From assembly GCA_016783455.1 (NCBI GenBank), contig JADHWN010000011.1, positions 1-64,000 on the forward strand: DNA of 64,000 nt. The letters are read 5' to 3'. The DNA comes from Candidatus Bathyarchaeota archaeon. GTDB taxonomy: Archaea; Thermoproteota; Bathyarchaeia; TCS64. The translations under genes were made by a program, and so were the position numbers. The notes under the pieces are model-generated. The model did not search any database, had not been told where the DNA came from, and saw nothing but the letters and a program-made list of their open reading frames with translations. Below, piece by piece: positions 6,965 to 16,346 of this stretch (position 1 is the first letter of the stretch; each line of letters starts with the position of its first letter).

Positions 6965-8110
6965 ATGTCAGAGCCGGGGGGAGTCGAACCCAGGACACTG
7001 ATCCTCTGTATCGACGGGGACAATGACATTGGTAAGAAGGGCGGAGTAGATACTCCTGTTCTCAACAGGGCGGCCAATATTGAAGCGGCTACATCCTTAG
7101 CTTTAGCCGATCCCGAGGAAGCAGACGCCAACGCAATGTTCGGCGCTGTCAAGCTGTACGATCAACTCACCGAGAAGTACCCAGACGAGATCTATCAGAT
7201 AGCCACGATCTCCGGTACGGCTATGGGTGGCATAGAAGCCGATAGGAACATTGTGAAGGAGCTTGAATCGATCCTGAAGTCCTTCAAGGCGACAGGCGTC
7301 ATCTTAGTTACTGATGGATACTCCGATGAGTCGATCATACCCCTAATCCAGTCCAGGGTTCCAATAACCTCCGTCCAGCATGTGGTGGTCAAGCACAGTG
7401 AGCGTATCGAGGAGACATGGGCGGTCATATTCAGATACATGAGGATGCTAATCGAGGACCCCTACTATTCCAGGGTCAGCCTAGGGGTCCCAGGGTTAAT
7501 GCTTGTCATCCTCGGGGTCCTCACAGTGTTCGGCCAGCTCCAGAACGCTGGAACCGTCCTAGCTTTCGTGATGGGTCTGGTCCTGCTTGTCAAGGGCTTC
7601 GGGCTTGACGAGAGACTGGCCTTGGCGCGGCTAAGATTACCCCCCATTGAACGCCAGCTCCTACTCGCCACGGCCTTCGTAGGCGTGATGGTCTCCCTGG
7701 TAGGGATAAGCCAGGGCCTGGTCAATATATGGACGATCGTGGAAGGTCCAGCGCCTGCTCCCTGGCAAGACTCCTCATGGTGGGTAGAGCGTTCATCGAA
7801 GATCATCGCAGGATTCGTCTTAGGATCTATCAATTACATCACGATGGGCGTCGCAGTCGCCCTAACAGGAGGCATCGCGTCCCACTACATGCAGAGAGAT
7901 CCTAAGATTATGCAGAACGTTGTGGGGCTGATAGTAACTTTCTGGATATGGCGTATAGCGATCGAGTTGGCCAACGTACTAATCGAACCCGAGAAGACCC
8001 CCGCCCTGAACTCCCCACTCGTCTTCATGATCGTGGGAGGTATGCTGACGACGATACTCTCTGTGTTCGTCATCTATGGAGCCTACAAGGACCGGCTACC
8101 TTTCAAATAA
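6965..8110 (+). CDS. DUF373 family membrane protein
   Basis: 381 aa. The soluble N-terminal half begins with LILCIDGDNDIGKK, the conserved opening of the archaeal DUF373 family, and includes a GVILVTDGYSDE strand with a nucleotide- or metal-binding look. The C-terminal half (about residue 170 onward) has roughly five or six hydrophobic segments. The family is widespread in archaea and has no established function. A GGAG sequence precedes the ATG. The uppS gene follows after 83 bp with its own TATA-like element near 8150. Confidence 0.85.
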   Translation: MSEPGGVEPRTLILCIDGDNDIGKKGGVDTPVLNRAANIEAATSLALADPEEADANAMFGAVKLYDQLTEKYPDEIYQIATISGTAMGGIEADRNIVKELESILKSFKATGVILVTDGYSDESIIPLIQSRVPITSVQHVVVKHSERIEETWAVIFRYMRMLIEDPYYSRVSLGVPGLMLVILGVLTVFGQLQNAGTVLAFVMGLVLLVKGFGLDERLALARLRLPPIERQLLLATAFVGVMVSLVGISQGLVNIWTIVEGPAPAPWQDSSWWVERSSKIIAGFVLGSINYITMGVAVALTGGIASHYMQRDPKIMQNVVGLIVTFWIWRIAIELANVLIEPEKTPALNSPLVFMIVGGMLTTILSVFVIYGAYKDRLPFK

Positions 8111-8193
8111 GGGGAATGTACTATTCTCCATAAGAAATCAACACTAAAGGCTTATACTGGTCTTCACCTCGACTAAAGGAAAGTGATCACAAC

Positions 8194-8976
8194 ATGCTGC
8201 GAGGCCTTCTTTCCGCTCTGGGCGTCTACAAGCTCTACGGGGCTTGGCTTCGCATGCAGATCGACAGTGAGAGTCTTCCTAGGCACATAGGCGTCATCAT
8301 AGACGGAAACAGGCGCTGGGCCTCAGCTCACAACATGATCCCGTGGGAGGGTCACAGGGAGGGCGCTGAGAAGGTGAAGAACTTCCTGGAGTGGGCCCTC
8401 GACCTTGGGATATCGACTGTCACCTTCTACGCCTTCTCCACGGAGAACTTCAAGCGCTCGGAGGAGGAGGTCGAGGAACTCATGAAGCTCTACGAGGAGA
8501 ACCTACGGGAGATCCTACACTCCGACGTCATCCACAAATACAGGGTTAAGATCGCGGCCATCGGGAGGTTGAATCTACTTCCTGAGACGATTCAGGAACT
8601 GATATCGGAGGTAGAGGAGAGCACGAAAGACTACAGCGACTTCTACCTCAACGTCGCTCTGGCCTATGGTGGGAGGGCAGAGATCGTGGACGCGACGAGG
8701 GAGATCGCAGTAAAGGTTCAGAAGGGAGAGCTCGCCCCCGAGATGATCGACGAGGCGACGATCGAGGAACACCTCTACACCTCCCACCTCCCCCAGCAGG
8801 AGCTGGATATCGTCATGAGGACCTCAGGTGAGTCCAGGATAAGCAACTTCCTGATCTGGCAGTCCGCCTACAGCGAGCTATTCTTCGTCGACGTCTACTG
8901 GCCAGACTTCAGGGAGATCGACTTGGAGAGAGCGATCAGGGCCTACCAGTATAGGAAGAGAAGATATGGGAAATGA
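8194..8976 (+). CDS. uppS: Cis-polyprenyl diphosphate synthase (UppS family)
   Basis: 260 aa, family length. HIGVIIDGNRRWA carries the catalytic aspartate (D37) that binds Mg-diphosphate. FYAFSTENFKR, RTSGESRISNFLIWQ and SELFFVDVYWPDF are the remaining conserved blocks. The enzyme extends a short isoprenyl diphosphate with isopentenyl diphosphate to the long cis-polyprenyl (dolichyl-type) carrier used for glycosylation. A near-perfect archaeal ribosome-binding site, AAGTGATC, lies 6 bases before the ATG. It converges on the M24 peptidase gene with a gap of 2 bp. Confidence 0.95.
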   Translation: MLRGLLSALGVYKLYGAWLRMQIDSESLPRHIGVIIDGNRRWASAHNMIPWEGHREGAEKVKNFLEWALDLGISTVTFYAFSTENFKRSEEEVEELMKLYEENLREILHSDVIHKYRVKIAAIGRLNLLPETIQELISEVEESTKDYSDFYLNVALAYGGRAEIVDATREIAVKVQKGELAPEMIDEATIEEHLYTSHLPQQELDIVMRTSGESRISNFLIWQSAYSELFFVDVYWPDFREIDLERAIRAYQYRKRRYGK

Positions 8977-8978
8977 GG

Positions 8979-10049
8979 TCAGACGCGCATGGCGTCCAGA
9001 TCCTTCGGCGTCTTGGTCAGACACACGGGGTCAGAAGAGGTTACCAGAACCGTGTCCTCTATCCTGACGCCGCCATATCCTGGGATATAGATGCCCGGTT
9101 CGTTCGTCACGACGTTCCCGATTTCCAGGATATCCTTGCTCGACTTACCGAGGGACGGCCCCTCATGGACCTCCAGCCCGACGCCGTGCCCTAGGCCATG
9201 GATGAAGTACTCCCCGTACTGGGCCTCGCCGATTACCCTCTCAGCTTCAGCGTGGACCTCTGTTCCAGGCACTCCTTCCCGTATCTTCTGTAGGGCGCTG
9301 AGATTGGCGCTGAGAACCGTCTCATATATCTCGGCCTGCTTCTCCGTGGGAGGACCGACAATGAAGGTGCGTGTTATATCGGTCTTATACTCCTTGTAGC
9401 CCGCGCCCATATCTATCGTGACGAACTCCCCCTCCTTGATCTTCCGATCTGTGACGCCCCCATGCGGGTAGGCCGACCGGGGACCGGATACAACGATGAA
9501 GGGGAACGCTAGGGCGTCCGCACCCTCCTTCCTCATGGCGTAGGCGGCCTCGGCCGCGACCTCATTCTCCCTGATGCCTACCCTGAGGCAGTCCTTGATG
9601 GCGTCCATCCCGAGGTCAGCGAGCTCTGCCGCGCGCCTCATGAGCCTGATCTCGTCCTCGTCCTTTACCATCCGCATGTTCCTGACGATCTCTGGCGCAG
9701 CCTTCAATTCGACATCAGGTATCTTCTGCTTGAGGTCGTTGTACATATTGAGTGAAATCTCGTCGAACCCGACAGTCTTAGGATTCGCCCCGCTCAACTC
9801 CCCAACCATGAGATCGATTACCTCCTTTCTTGTATACGGCTTCACGCCACAGCCCTTCGCCTGATCTTGGGCGCATGTTAGGTTTAGCCTCCCAACGAGA
9901 AGTGTTGGCTCTTCTTTTGGGGTGACGATTAATCGACCGCCACTGATGGACCCCGTGAAGTAGTAGACGTTCGGACTCATAGTAACAACGTATGCGTCTA
10001 CGCCAGAGTCTTCAATCTGCTTAGACAATCTGTCTATCCTCGGTTCCAT
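8979..10049 (-). CDS. Xaa-Pro aminopeptidase / prolidase family (M24)
   Basis: 356 aa from the ATG at 10049; a GTG at 10064 is an alternative start. The N-terminal creatinase-like domain is followed by the pita-bread catalytic domain with all five metal ligands: two Asp in TIDMGAGYKEYKTD, His in HGLGHGVGLEVHEGP, Glu in TNEPGIYI and Glu in GGVRIED. It probably removes N-terminal residues before proline or splits Xaa-Pro dipeptides, using two divalent metals in the cytoplasm. Prolidase and aminopeptidase activity cannot be told apart by reading. Confidence 0.92.
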   Translation of the reverse strand: MEPRIDRLSKQIEDSGVDAYVVTMSPNVYYFTGSISGGRLIVTPKEEPTLLVGRLNLTCAQDQAKGCGVKPYTRKEVIDLMVGELSGANPKTVGFDEISLNMYNDLKQKIPDVELKAAPEIVRNMRMVKDEDEIRLMRRAAELADLGMDAIKDCLRVGIRENEVAAEAAYAMRKEGADALAFPFIVVSGPRSAYPHGGVTDRKIKEGEFVTIDMGAGYKEYKTDITRTFIVGPPTEKQAEIYETVLSANLSALQKIREGVPGTEVHAEAERVIGEAQYGEYFIHGLGHGVGLEVHEGPSLGKSSKDILEIGNVVTNEPGIYIPGYGGVRIEDTVLVTSSDPVCLTKTPKDLDAMRV

Positions 10050-10178
10050 GGAAGAGCATCTCACCTGAGTTTGTTTTAAGGTTTCACCATCCCCTCATAC
10101 GCTGCGTCAAAGCGTCGTACCCTCCATACGACCCCCATAGCACGCCATAATTCGCGTGTAATACTCCATAATACTGAC

Positions 10179-10199
10179 CTCGCGACGCGTTTTCGCGAG
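10179..10199. other. Stem-loop in the 10050-10315 intergenic region
   Basis: CTCGCG and CGCGAG form a 6-bp stem around a 9-base loop. It lies upstream of smc and of the divergent M24 gene. A TATA-like TTGTTTAAAGG follows at about 10206-10216 and would start smc transcription near 10240. No gene is visible in this 266-base gap. Confidence 0.35.
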
Positions 10200-10315
10200 C
10201 GCTAGTCTTGAATTGTTTAAAGGAATAATGCAATTTGCATAGCGCCGGCTCCATCAGGTTTAGCTGCCTTCAGGAATGACCGGTAGGGCACATCATAGAA
10301 GGAGAAATGACGTAA

Positions 10316-13300
10316 ATGGTCTATATCAGTAGGATCGTAGTCAGGAACTTCAAGATGTTCAGCGGGGAGGTTAAGCTGAACTTCGGTCAGGGGTTCAACG
10401 TCATCACCGGCCCAAACGGGAGCGGCAAGAGCAACCTCATCGACGCCGTGCAGTTTGTTTTCGGGGAGTTGGGCTCCAAGAGGATGAGGGTACCCGACCT
10501 CTCAGGTCTTATATTCGATGGAGCGGGGGAGAATAACACCAAGCCCCAATTCGCCCAGGTCAACATCTACTTCAACAACAATGACCGGGGTCTCGCTATC
10601 GACAGGAAGACCGTGAGCGTAGGTAGGAGGGTCGACACGCAGGGGAAGAGCAAGTACTTCCTAAACGGCAAGAGGACGTCCCGCCGGCGCTTACTCGACC
10701 TTCTGGTCATGGCCGGCATCAGCCCTGGCGGTTACAACATCGTTCTACAGGGAATGGCCACTCGACTCAGCGACCTCACTCCGGTTGAGCGCATGTCCGC
10801 CCTCGAGGACATCGTCGGCATCTCTGAGTACGATGAGAAGAAGGCTGAGGCCAAAGGACGTCTATCTGAGGCTGAGCGGAAGATCGAGATCGCCTCAGCT
10901 AAGAGCGACGAAGTGAGGAAGCGGGTCAACGAGCTCGAGCGTCAGAGGAATGACGCGCTCCGACACAACCTCCTCGTGAGGTACGAGAGCAAGCTTGAGG
11001 CGATCAAGCAATCGGCCCAGATAAGTCAGTTGGAGTCCAATATTGAGGAAATCCGGAGGCAGATCTCCGAGAACGAGTCTGAAGTCGCCAAGCTGGAGAA
11101 GGAGAAAGAGGACCTCGGGAAAGAGAGGGAGGAGGCGAGGGACCGCCTGGAGGAGTTCACCAACGAGGCCTCGGAGAAGGGCAACACACGCCTGCCGATC
11201 CTGAAATCCGACATCGTCGAGAAGAAATCTTTGCAGAACTCCCTTAGCGCCAGGATACGGGGGCTGGACTCCCAGAAGGCCTCACTTGAGAGGGCGATTC
11301 TGGACAAGCTTGCAGAGATCGAACGCTCTAAGACCGAGATAACCGAGAGACGAGTCGAGCTGAGGGAGCTCACGAAGCAACAGAGGGATGTCGAAAGGCA
11401 GATTGAGAGGAAGGGAACTCAGCTTCAGTCGTTGATCGAGAAGGTCATAGATCTCAAGGAGACCGCTGAGGGAAACCAGAAACGGGTCGAGAAGCTGACA
11501 GAGGACCTCGTCCCCATGCAGGAGAGCCTCAGCGGTTTGGAGATCGGGATCAACAGGCATCAGGTCAACGCCAACTCTCTTGAGTCCAAGATCCAGGAGC
11601 TGGAGAAGAAGAAGCAGGACTCCTCCAACACCATGGAGGCCTTGGCGAACAAGATAGAGGAGCTGGAGGGGCTCAAGGTCGACGAGGCTCGAAAGTTGGA
11701 GGACATGGTCGAGACAATCGACGATCAGGTCCAGCGCCAGAGGAGCATCCGGGGGACCATCGAGGGAGCCAACAAGCTCGCGAAGAATGCGGAGCAGACC
11801 ATAACAGAGTTCACCGCAAAGAGGGACCTATGGAAGAACGTCGTTACAGAGGAGAAGGCCCTCGAGCGGATCCGGGAAATGGGGGAGGCAGGAGCCCTCG
11901 AGGGATATCACGGCCCACTCCGGCAGCTCATCAAGATAGACCTCAAGTACCAGAGAGCCGCGCAGACATCTGCGGATAACTGGATCAATGCGGTCGTTGT
12001 AGAGGACGTTAAGACCGCTATTGAGTGCATGGAGGGGCTGAAGAAGAACAAGCTGGGCATGACCCGGTTCATCCCCCTCAAGGACATCAACCCCCCTGAA
12101 CCCCTGAAGGACATGAAAGCCTCAGGCGTTGAGGGATACCTCCCCAAACTGATTAGGTGCGACAAGGAGTACGAGCCAGCCCTCTACCTCATCTGGGGAG
12201 ACACATATGTGACCAGTGACAGGAAGACGGCCATCGACTTAGCCAAGAAGGGTTACCGCACAGTCACCCTGGCGGGCGATCTCTTCGAGCCCAAGGGAGG
12301 GCTCGTCGGCGGGCACTGGCGCCGCCCCCCTGATTTCGCTAAGCTCATCCCCACGGAGAAGTCGATCGATGAGCTCTCAACGACGATAAAGTCACTCCGA
12401 ACAAGCCTCTCCACAAAGATGGCTGACCTGAGGAAATCAGGCGGAAATCTCAGGACGTTCACTGGCTTCATCGACGACTTCAACAAGAACATCGATGGCG
12501 TCGACGGTCAGATGCTGGAGACCCAGGAGAGTATCAAGCGTCTCGAGAGGGGCATCACTACGATCGATGAGAGCATCGGGAAGCGCTCAGAGGAGAGGGA
12601 GCAGGAGTTGGCTCTCGCTACGACTCTCCTGGAGAGGAAGGATAGGACCCTTGAGGAGATCGAGAGGGCTAAGAAGGAGATAGCTAACCTAAAGGCGCTC
12701 TCCCCCTCGGACATCTCAGGTCTGGAGGTCACACGCAACACTATTGATAGTGAGATAGCCGACCTACGAGAGCAGAAGGCTCAACTACAGTCGGAGATCC
12801 AAGTCCAGACGAGCCTCATCGAAAAAGTGCTGGAGATGAGGACCTCCGACACGAAGGACCAGATAACGAGATGGAAAGAGGATATCAAGTCCTTCGAAAA
12901 GGAGCGCGTCGAGACCCAGAAGCAACTGGCGGCAGAGCAGAAGGCGGTTGAGGAGCTTCAGAAGGTCCTCAATAGCGTGGTCTCCGAGGTCGAGGCGACG
13001 AGCCGTGTGCTCGAGACTCATCGTGGCTCTGTGCGGAGGTCCGAGCAGCAGATCGAGCGGCTGGACCGAAGGCAGGTAGCATTCGAAAGGAGGAAGATGG
13101 AGCTCAACCTCGAGGTGGAGAAGCACAAGCTCCAAGCCCAGCAGAGGTTCGAGGAGCTTGCCCGGCTAGGCTTCAGCGAAAAGGCCCACACCGAAGAGAT
13201 TGACATCACCAAAGTGGAGTACCTGCTCCAGAGGATAAGGAGGGAGAAGTCATCCCTCGGAGCCATCAACCAGCTCGCTATAGAGCACTACGAGTCCGTG

Positions 13301-13861
13301 GTCGTCAACTACAAGTACCTCAGCGTGAGGATAAATGGGCTCGAGGAGGAGAGGGCGTCCATCCTCAAGTTCATCGACGAGGTGGAGCAGGAGAAGACCG
13401 AGCACTTCATGACCGCCTTCAACGCGGTCTGCGAGAACTTCTCTGCACTATTCGCAAAGATAACCGGCGGAGGTGACGGTCGCCTAGAGCTGCAGAAGCC
13501 GGAGAGTCCCTTCTCAGGCGGCGTAGACCTCTACGTCCAGTTCCCGGGGAAGCCCATGAGGCTCGTCAGCGGGGCCAGCGGAGGGGAACGCTCGGTGTCA
13601 GCCATCTCATATCTGCTCGCCATCCAGAGGTTCCTTAAGGCCCCCTTCTATCTCTTCGACGAGATAGACGCCCACCTAGATGACTTCAACACCGCCAGGC
13701 TCGCGGACGTACTGAAGGAGAACGCCCAAGACGCCCAGTTCCTCATGGTTAGCCTGAAGGACGTTATGGTTCACAACGCCGACAAGATCTACGGCGTCTT
13801 CGCCCAGAACGGACGCAGCAAAGTCCTGGCCCTACCGATGAAAGTGGAGGTAGCCGTCTAG
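10316..13861 (+). CDS. smc: Chromosome segregation protein SMC
   Basis: 1181 aa. N-terminal ATPase half with Walker A (GPNGSGKSN, residues 33-41). A long coiled coil runs from about 170 to 510, the hinge lies at about 520-650 (GALEGYHGPL onward), and a second coiled coil reaches about 1010. The C-terminal ATPase half has signature LVSGASGGERS and Walker B FYLFDEIDAHLDD. It condenses and segregates the chromosome as a dimer closed by ScpA. A GGAG site sits before the ATG. The stop codon shares a base with the scpA start, so the three genes form a tight operon. Confidence 0.97.
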   Translation: MVYISRIVVRNFKMFSGEVKLNFGQGFNVITGPNGSGKSNLIDAVQFVFGELGSKRMRVPDLSGLIFDGAGENNTKPQFAQVNIYFNNNDRGLAIDRKTVSVGRRVDTQGKSKYFLNGKRTSRRRLLDLLVMAGISPGGYNIVLQGMATRLSDLTPVERMSALEDIVGISEYDEKKAEAKGRLSEAERKIEIASAKSDEVRKRVNELERQRNDALRHNLLVRYESKLEAIKQSAQISQLESNIEEIRRQISENESEVAKLEKEKEDLGKEREEARDRLEEFTNEASEKGNTRLPILKSDIVEKKSLQNSLSARIRGLDSQKASLERAILDKLAEIERSKTEITERRVELRELTKQQRDVERQIERKGTQLQSLIEKVIDLKETAEGNQKRVEKLTEDLVPMQESLSGLEIGINRHQVNANSLESKIQELEKKKQDSSNTMEALANKIEELEGLKVDEARKLEDMVETIDDQVQRQRSIRGTIEGANKLAKNAEQTITEFTAKRDLWKNVVTEEKALERIREMGEAGALEGYHGPLRQLIKIDLKYQRAAQTSADNWINAVVVEDVKTAIECMEGLKKNKLGMTRFIPLKDINPPEPLKDMKASGVEGYLPKLIRCDKEYEPALYLIWGDTYVTSDRKTAIDLAKKGYRTVTLAGDLFEPKGGLVGGHWRRPPDFAKLIPTEKSIDELSTTIKSLRTSLSTKMADLRKSGGNLRTFTGFIDDFNKNIDGVDGQMLETQESIKRLERGITTIDESIGKRSEEREQELALATTLLERKDRTLEEIERAKKEIANLKALSPSDISGLEVTRNTIDSEIADLREQKAQLQSEIQVQTSLIEKVLEMRTSDTKDQITRWKEDIKSFEKERVETQKQLAAEQKAVEELQKVLNSVVSEVEATSRVLETHRGSVRRSEQQIERLDRRQVAFERRKMELNLEVEKHKLQAQQRFEELARLGFSEKAHTEEIDITKVEYLLQRIRREKSSLGAINQLAIEHYESVVVNYKYLSVRINGLEEERASILKFIDEVEQEKTEHFMTAFNAVCENFSALFAKITGGGDGRLELQKPESPFSGGVDLYVQFPGKPMRLVSGASGGERSVSAISYLLAIQRFLKAPFYLFDEIDAHLDDFNTARLADVLKENAQDAQFLMVSLKDVMVHNADKIYGVFAQNGRSKVLALPMKVEVAV

Positions 13862-14520
13862 TGCCGAAGGAGAAGCCCTACTACCTGAGGGATCCGTGGA
13901 GTATCCTGTTCAAGGACACTAAGATAGACAAGACCTCCCCCTGGAGCATCGACCTTGTCTACATCCTCTCGACCCTCCTGGAGGAGATGAACCGGGTCGG
14001 GATCGACTTCAGGATAGCGGGCACTGCGATCAGCTCCTCGGTGTTGATCTACCAGAAGAAGGCGGAGCTACTCCTAAAGATGGAGGAGCCCCCGAAGCCT
14101 CCATCGGATAAGCTCGATGTCTACGTGCCGCCTCCCCTGAACCTGCCTTTCAGGTTCGAGTTCACGACCACTTCGGTCACCGACCTCATAACAGCCCTTG
14201 AGAAAGCCCTCACAGAGGAGAGGCGCAGTCTCGCTCCTAAGTTGCCCGTGCTCCCGACTCCAATCCCCGATTTCCTTGACATGGAAGAGTACCTCCTGGA
14301 GATCGAGGAACACTCGGAGACCCTTTTCGGCAGGATCGTGGACATGGGCGGCGGACCCCTCAGCTTCTTCGACCTATTGGGGGAGAGGAGCTTCTTGGAG
14401 GTCGTCAGGGTGTTCATGATGCTCCTGTTCCTGGGTCAGAGTAGACGAGTTGAGCTATACCAGGATGAGGAGGAGATCGATATCATAGTCAAGATTAGGG
14501 AGAATGAAGAAGATGAGTAA
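13861..14520 (+). CDS. scpA: Segregation and condensation protein A (kleisin)
   Basis: 219 aa, GTG start sharing one base with the smc stop (TAGTG). The N-terminal helical region (DLVYILSTLLEEMNRVGIDFR) and C-terminal winged-helix region (LLGERSFLEVVRVFMMLLFLGQ) are the two SMC-binding ends of the kleisin. The acidic proline-rich middle is the usual linker that binds ScpB. It overlaps scpB by 17 bp. It bridges the SMC heads and regulates their ATPase. Confidence 0.9.
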   Translation: MPKEKPYYLRDPWSILFKDTKIDKTSPWSIDLVYILSTLLEEMNRVGIDFRIAGTAISSSVLIYQKKAELLLKMEEPPKPPSDKLDVYVPPPLNLPFRFEFTTTSVTDLITALEKALTEERRSLAPKLPVLPTPIPDFLDMEEYLLEIEEHSETLFGRIVDMGGGPLSFFDLLGERSFLEVVRVFMMLLFLGQSRRVELYQDEEEIDIIVKIRENEEDE

Positions 14521-15145
14521 TCCTAGACTTTTGGAACGTCTATCCATGCTAGAGGCAGCCCTCTACTCAGCGGGGAGACCTGTGGGAATGGAGAACCTAA
14601 AGGCCGTTGTCCGGACGAAGTCCGATAAGGTAATGCTGAGCATGATACGGGAGCTGGACGTACGTTACAAGTCGAGGCGCAGCGCCCTGGAAGTCAAGGC
14701 GCTACCGGGGAACCGTGCGGTGATGCGGCTCAAGCCCGAGTTCGACGCCACTGTGAAGAGGTTCACAAACAGGCCTCTGCTGACCTCAGGGCCTCTGAGG
14801 ACCCTGTCCTATATCGCCTATCATCAGCCCGTGGAGCAGGTCAAGGTTGTCGAGGACAGGGGGAGCCACATCTACAGCCACCTGAGGCGGATGGAGGAGA
14901 TGGGCCTCATCACCAGGGAGAGGATCAACGGCAGGGGCTACGTGATAGAGACTACCGCATACTTCTCGGAGTACTTCGGCTTCGGACACGATCCCATGAA
15001 GTCCAAGATCCAGCTTAGGCAGATGTTCGACGAGTTGAAGATAGACAAGCTGGACAACGGGAACATTGAGGAGACGACATCGGACGTCCTCGCAGACGCC
15101 TTCTCTGATAGCCCCCTATCTGACTCGTTAGACGGCTTCATGTAG
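14504..15145 (+). CDS. scpB: Segregation and condensation protein B
   Basis: 213 aa. Two winged-helix domains typical of ScpB: residues 8-75 (LSMLEAALYSAGRPV) and 90-160 (LRTLSYIAYHQPVEQVKVV, then RMEEMGLITRE). An extra acidic tail of about 50 residues follows. It binds the ScpA linker as a dimer. It starts inside the end of scpA, so translation is coupled. A hairpin with a T-rich tail follows the stop codon. Confidence 0.93.
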   Translation: MKKMSNPRLLERLSMLEAALYSAGRPVGMENLKAVVRTKSDKVMLSMIRELDVRYKSRRSALEVKALPGNRAVMRLKPEFDATVKRFTNRPLLTSGPLRTLSYIAYHQPVEQVKVVEDRGSHIYSHLRRMEEMGLITRERINGRGYVIETTAYFSEYFGFGHDPMKSKIQLRQMFDELKIDKLDNGNIEETTSDVLADAFSDSPLSDSLDGFM

Positions 15146-15172
15146 GGAAGTAATAATTCCCTTTCCATTTTT
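15145..15172 (+). terminator. Probable terminator of smc-scpA-scpB
   Basis: GGGAA/TTCCC form a short stem right after the scpB stop, followed by a T-rich tail (CTTTCCATTTTTC). Archaeal termination mainly needs the T-tract, which is present. Confidence 0.45.
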
Positions 15173-15272
15173 CTGAGAACTTTTGATGTTGCTAATACCA
15201 TACTTTTTTATTTCTCAATCTGACTAAAGGCTACAGAAAGTAGGAGAAAATCGCTGAGAATAGGGTGATATC

Positions 15273-15659
15273 ATGGCCTGGCACAGCAATATGATGAAAA
15301 AGAAGAAAACTGGGGGAAGAAAGTGGGCCTATAGGGCGAAGAGGCTCCATGAGATGGGGGCCCACCCGGTTGAGACGATGCTCGGTGAGACGGAGAGGAA
15401 GATAGCGTCAGGGCGAAGTGGCCTCGAGAAGACCAAGCTCGTTTCTACAAACTACGTGAACGTCTCCGATCCCTCGACGGGCATGACCGAGCGGCTTGAA
15501 GTGCTGGACGTGGTAAGCAACCCCGCGAACGTCGACTACAACAGGCGAGGCGTCATCACCAAGGGTGTCATCATCAGGACCGAGAAGGGCCTTGCCAAGA
15601 TTGTCTCCCGACCCGGGCAGCACGGCGTCCTGAACGCTGTCGTCTACGAGAGCGACTGA
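15273..15659 (+). CDS. rps8e: 30S ribosomal protein S8e
   Basis: 128 aa. The N-terminus MAWHSNMMKKKKTGGRKWAY and the ANVDYNRRGVITKGVIIRTE block are typical of archaeal/eukaryotic S8e. It binds 16S rRNA in the small subunit. GGGTGATATC directly precedes the ATG, and a TATA-like TTTTTAT lies at about 15205. The SRP19 gene follows in the same direction from its own likely promoter. Confidence 0.95.
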   Translation: MAWHSNMMKKKKTGGRKWAYRAKRLHEMGAHPVETMLGETERKIASGRSGLEKTKLVSTNYVNVSDPSTGMTERLEVLDVVSNPANVDYNRRGVITKGVIIRTEKGLAKIVSRPGQHGVLNAVVYESD

Positions 15660-15674
15660 GCGAGTAACAGAACA

Positions 15675-15684
15675 TCTTATATCA
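15675..15684 (+). promoter_or_regulatory. TATA box of srp19
   Basis: TCTTATATCA lies about 35-44 bases before the ATG at 15719, giving a leader of roughly 10-15 bases that includes the GGTGGGGATC ribosome-binding site. Confidence 0.45.
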
Positions 15685-15718
15685 TCACTGTTTCTCCTAC
15701 TGGAAGGTGGGGATCCGC

Positions 15719-16009
15719 ATGAGGAAGAAGGGTAAACTAATCTTCTGGCCTGCATACTTCGACTCAGAGTTCTCATGGACCGAGGGACGACGTGTCCCGA
15801 AAAAACTCGCGTTGAGAGGCGTGAAGGCTGACGAGGTCCTCAAGGCTGCTGAAGACCTTGACCTCAGCCCTCTGTTGGAGCCTGGGGCCGCACATCCCAA
15901 GAGACCCTGGCTTAGGTCAGGTCTGATCCTCGTGGACAAGACAGGGACGAAATCTGAGCTATTAAAAGAGACGGCTCAGAGAATCCGAGTGAATAGATCC
16001 CGGAGATGA
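15719..16009 (+). CDS. srp19: Signal recognition particle 19 kDa protein
   Basis: 96 aa from the ATG at 15719. The GTG at 15707 lies within the ribosome-binding sequence (GGTGGGGATC) and is rejected. LIFWPAYFDSEFSWTEGRRVP is the hallmark N-terminus of SRP19, and WLRSGLILVDK the later RNA-binding strand. SRP19 binds helices 6 and 8 of 7S RNA and lets SRP54 join the particle for membrane targeting. The 7S RNA gene is not in this window. It is followed by gar1 and tfb, a gene order seen in other archaea. Confidence 0.92.
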   Translation: MRKKGKLIFWPAYFDSEFSWTEGRRVPKKLALRGVKADEVLKAAEDLDLSPLLEPGAAHPKRPWLRSGLILVDKTGTKSELLKETAQRIRVNRSRR

Positions 16010-16087
16010 CCTGTCACCGAATAAAACCTACAAAGAGTTATAAGGGGGATTTCTTTCCAATACTTAGTTTATTATCAAGGGGGTTCT

Positions 16088-16342
16088 ATGGAATCAAGAT
16101 TAAGGTTGGGTGCAGTTTTTCATATCTCTCGAAGCAGCGGCAACCTGATCCTTGATTCCTCGGGTGAAGCAAGAATCGGCGAGACAGTACAAGACGCCAA
16201 GGGGAAGAAGATAGGGATTGTTTTCGACGTCTTCGGACCGACTGCCAGCCCATTTATCGCCATTAAACCCAGCATAGAGACCCCCGAGAGGCTTCTCGGT
16301 AAAGCCCTATACGTCAGGAATAGGAGAAGGAAGGGTACGTAA
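16088..16342 (+). CDS. gar1: H/ACA RNP component Gar1
   Basis: 84 aa. A small beta-barrel protein: LGAVFHISRSSGNLIL, a KGKKIGIVFDVFGP strand and a basic tail. This is the archaeal Gar1 core. It binds Cbf5 in the H/ACA guide RNP that makes pseudouridine in rRNA. The start is ATG with an AAGGGGG site. The second tfb starts 4 bases after its stop codon, the usual archaeal gar1-tfb pair, so both are made from one mRNA. Confidence 0.9.
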   Translation: MESRLRLGAVFHISRSSGNLILDSSGEARIGETVQDAKGKKIGIVFDVFGPTASPFIAIKPSIETPERLLGKALYVRNRRRKGT

Positions 16343-16346
16343 CTTG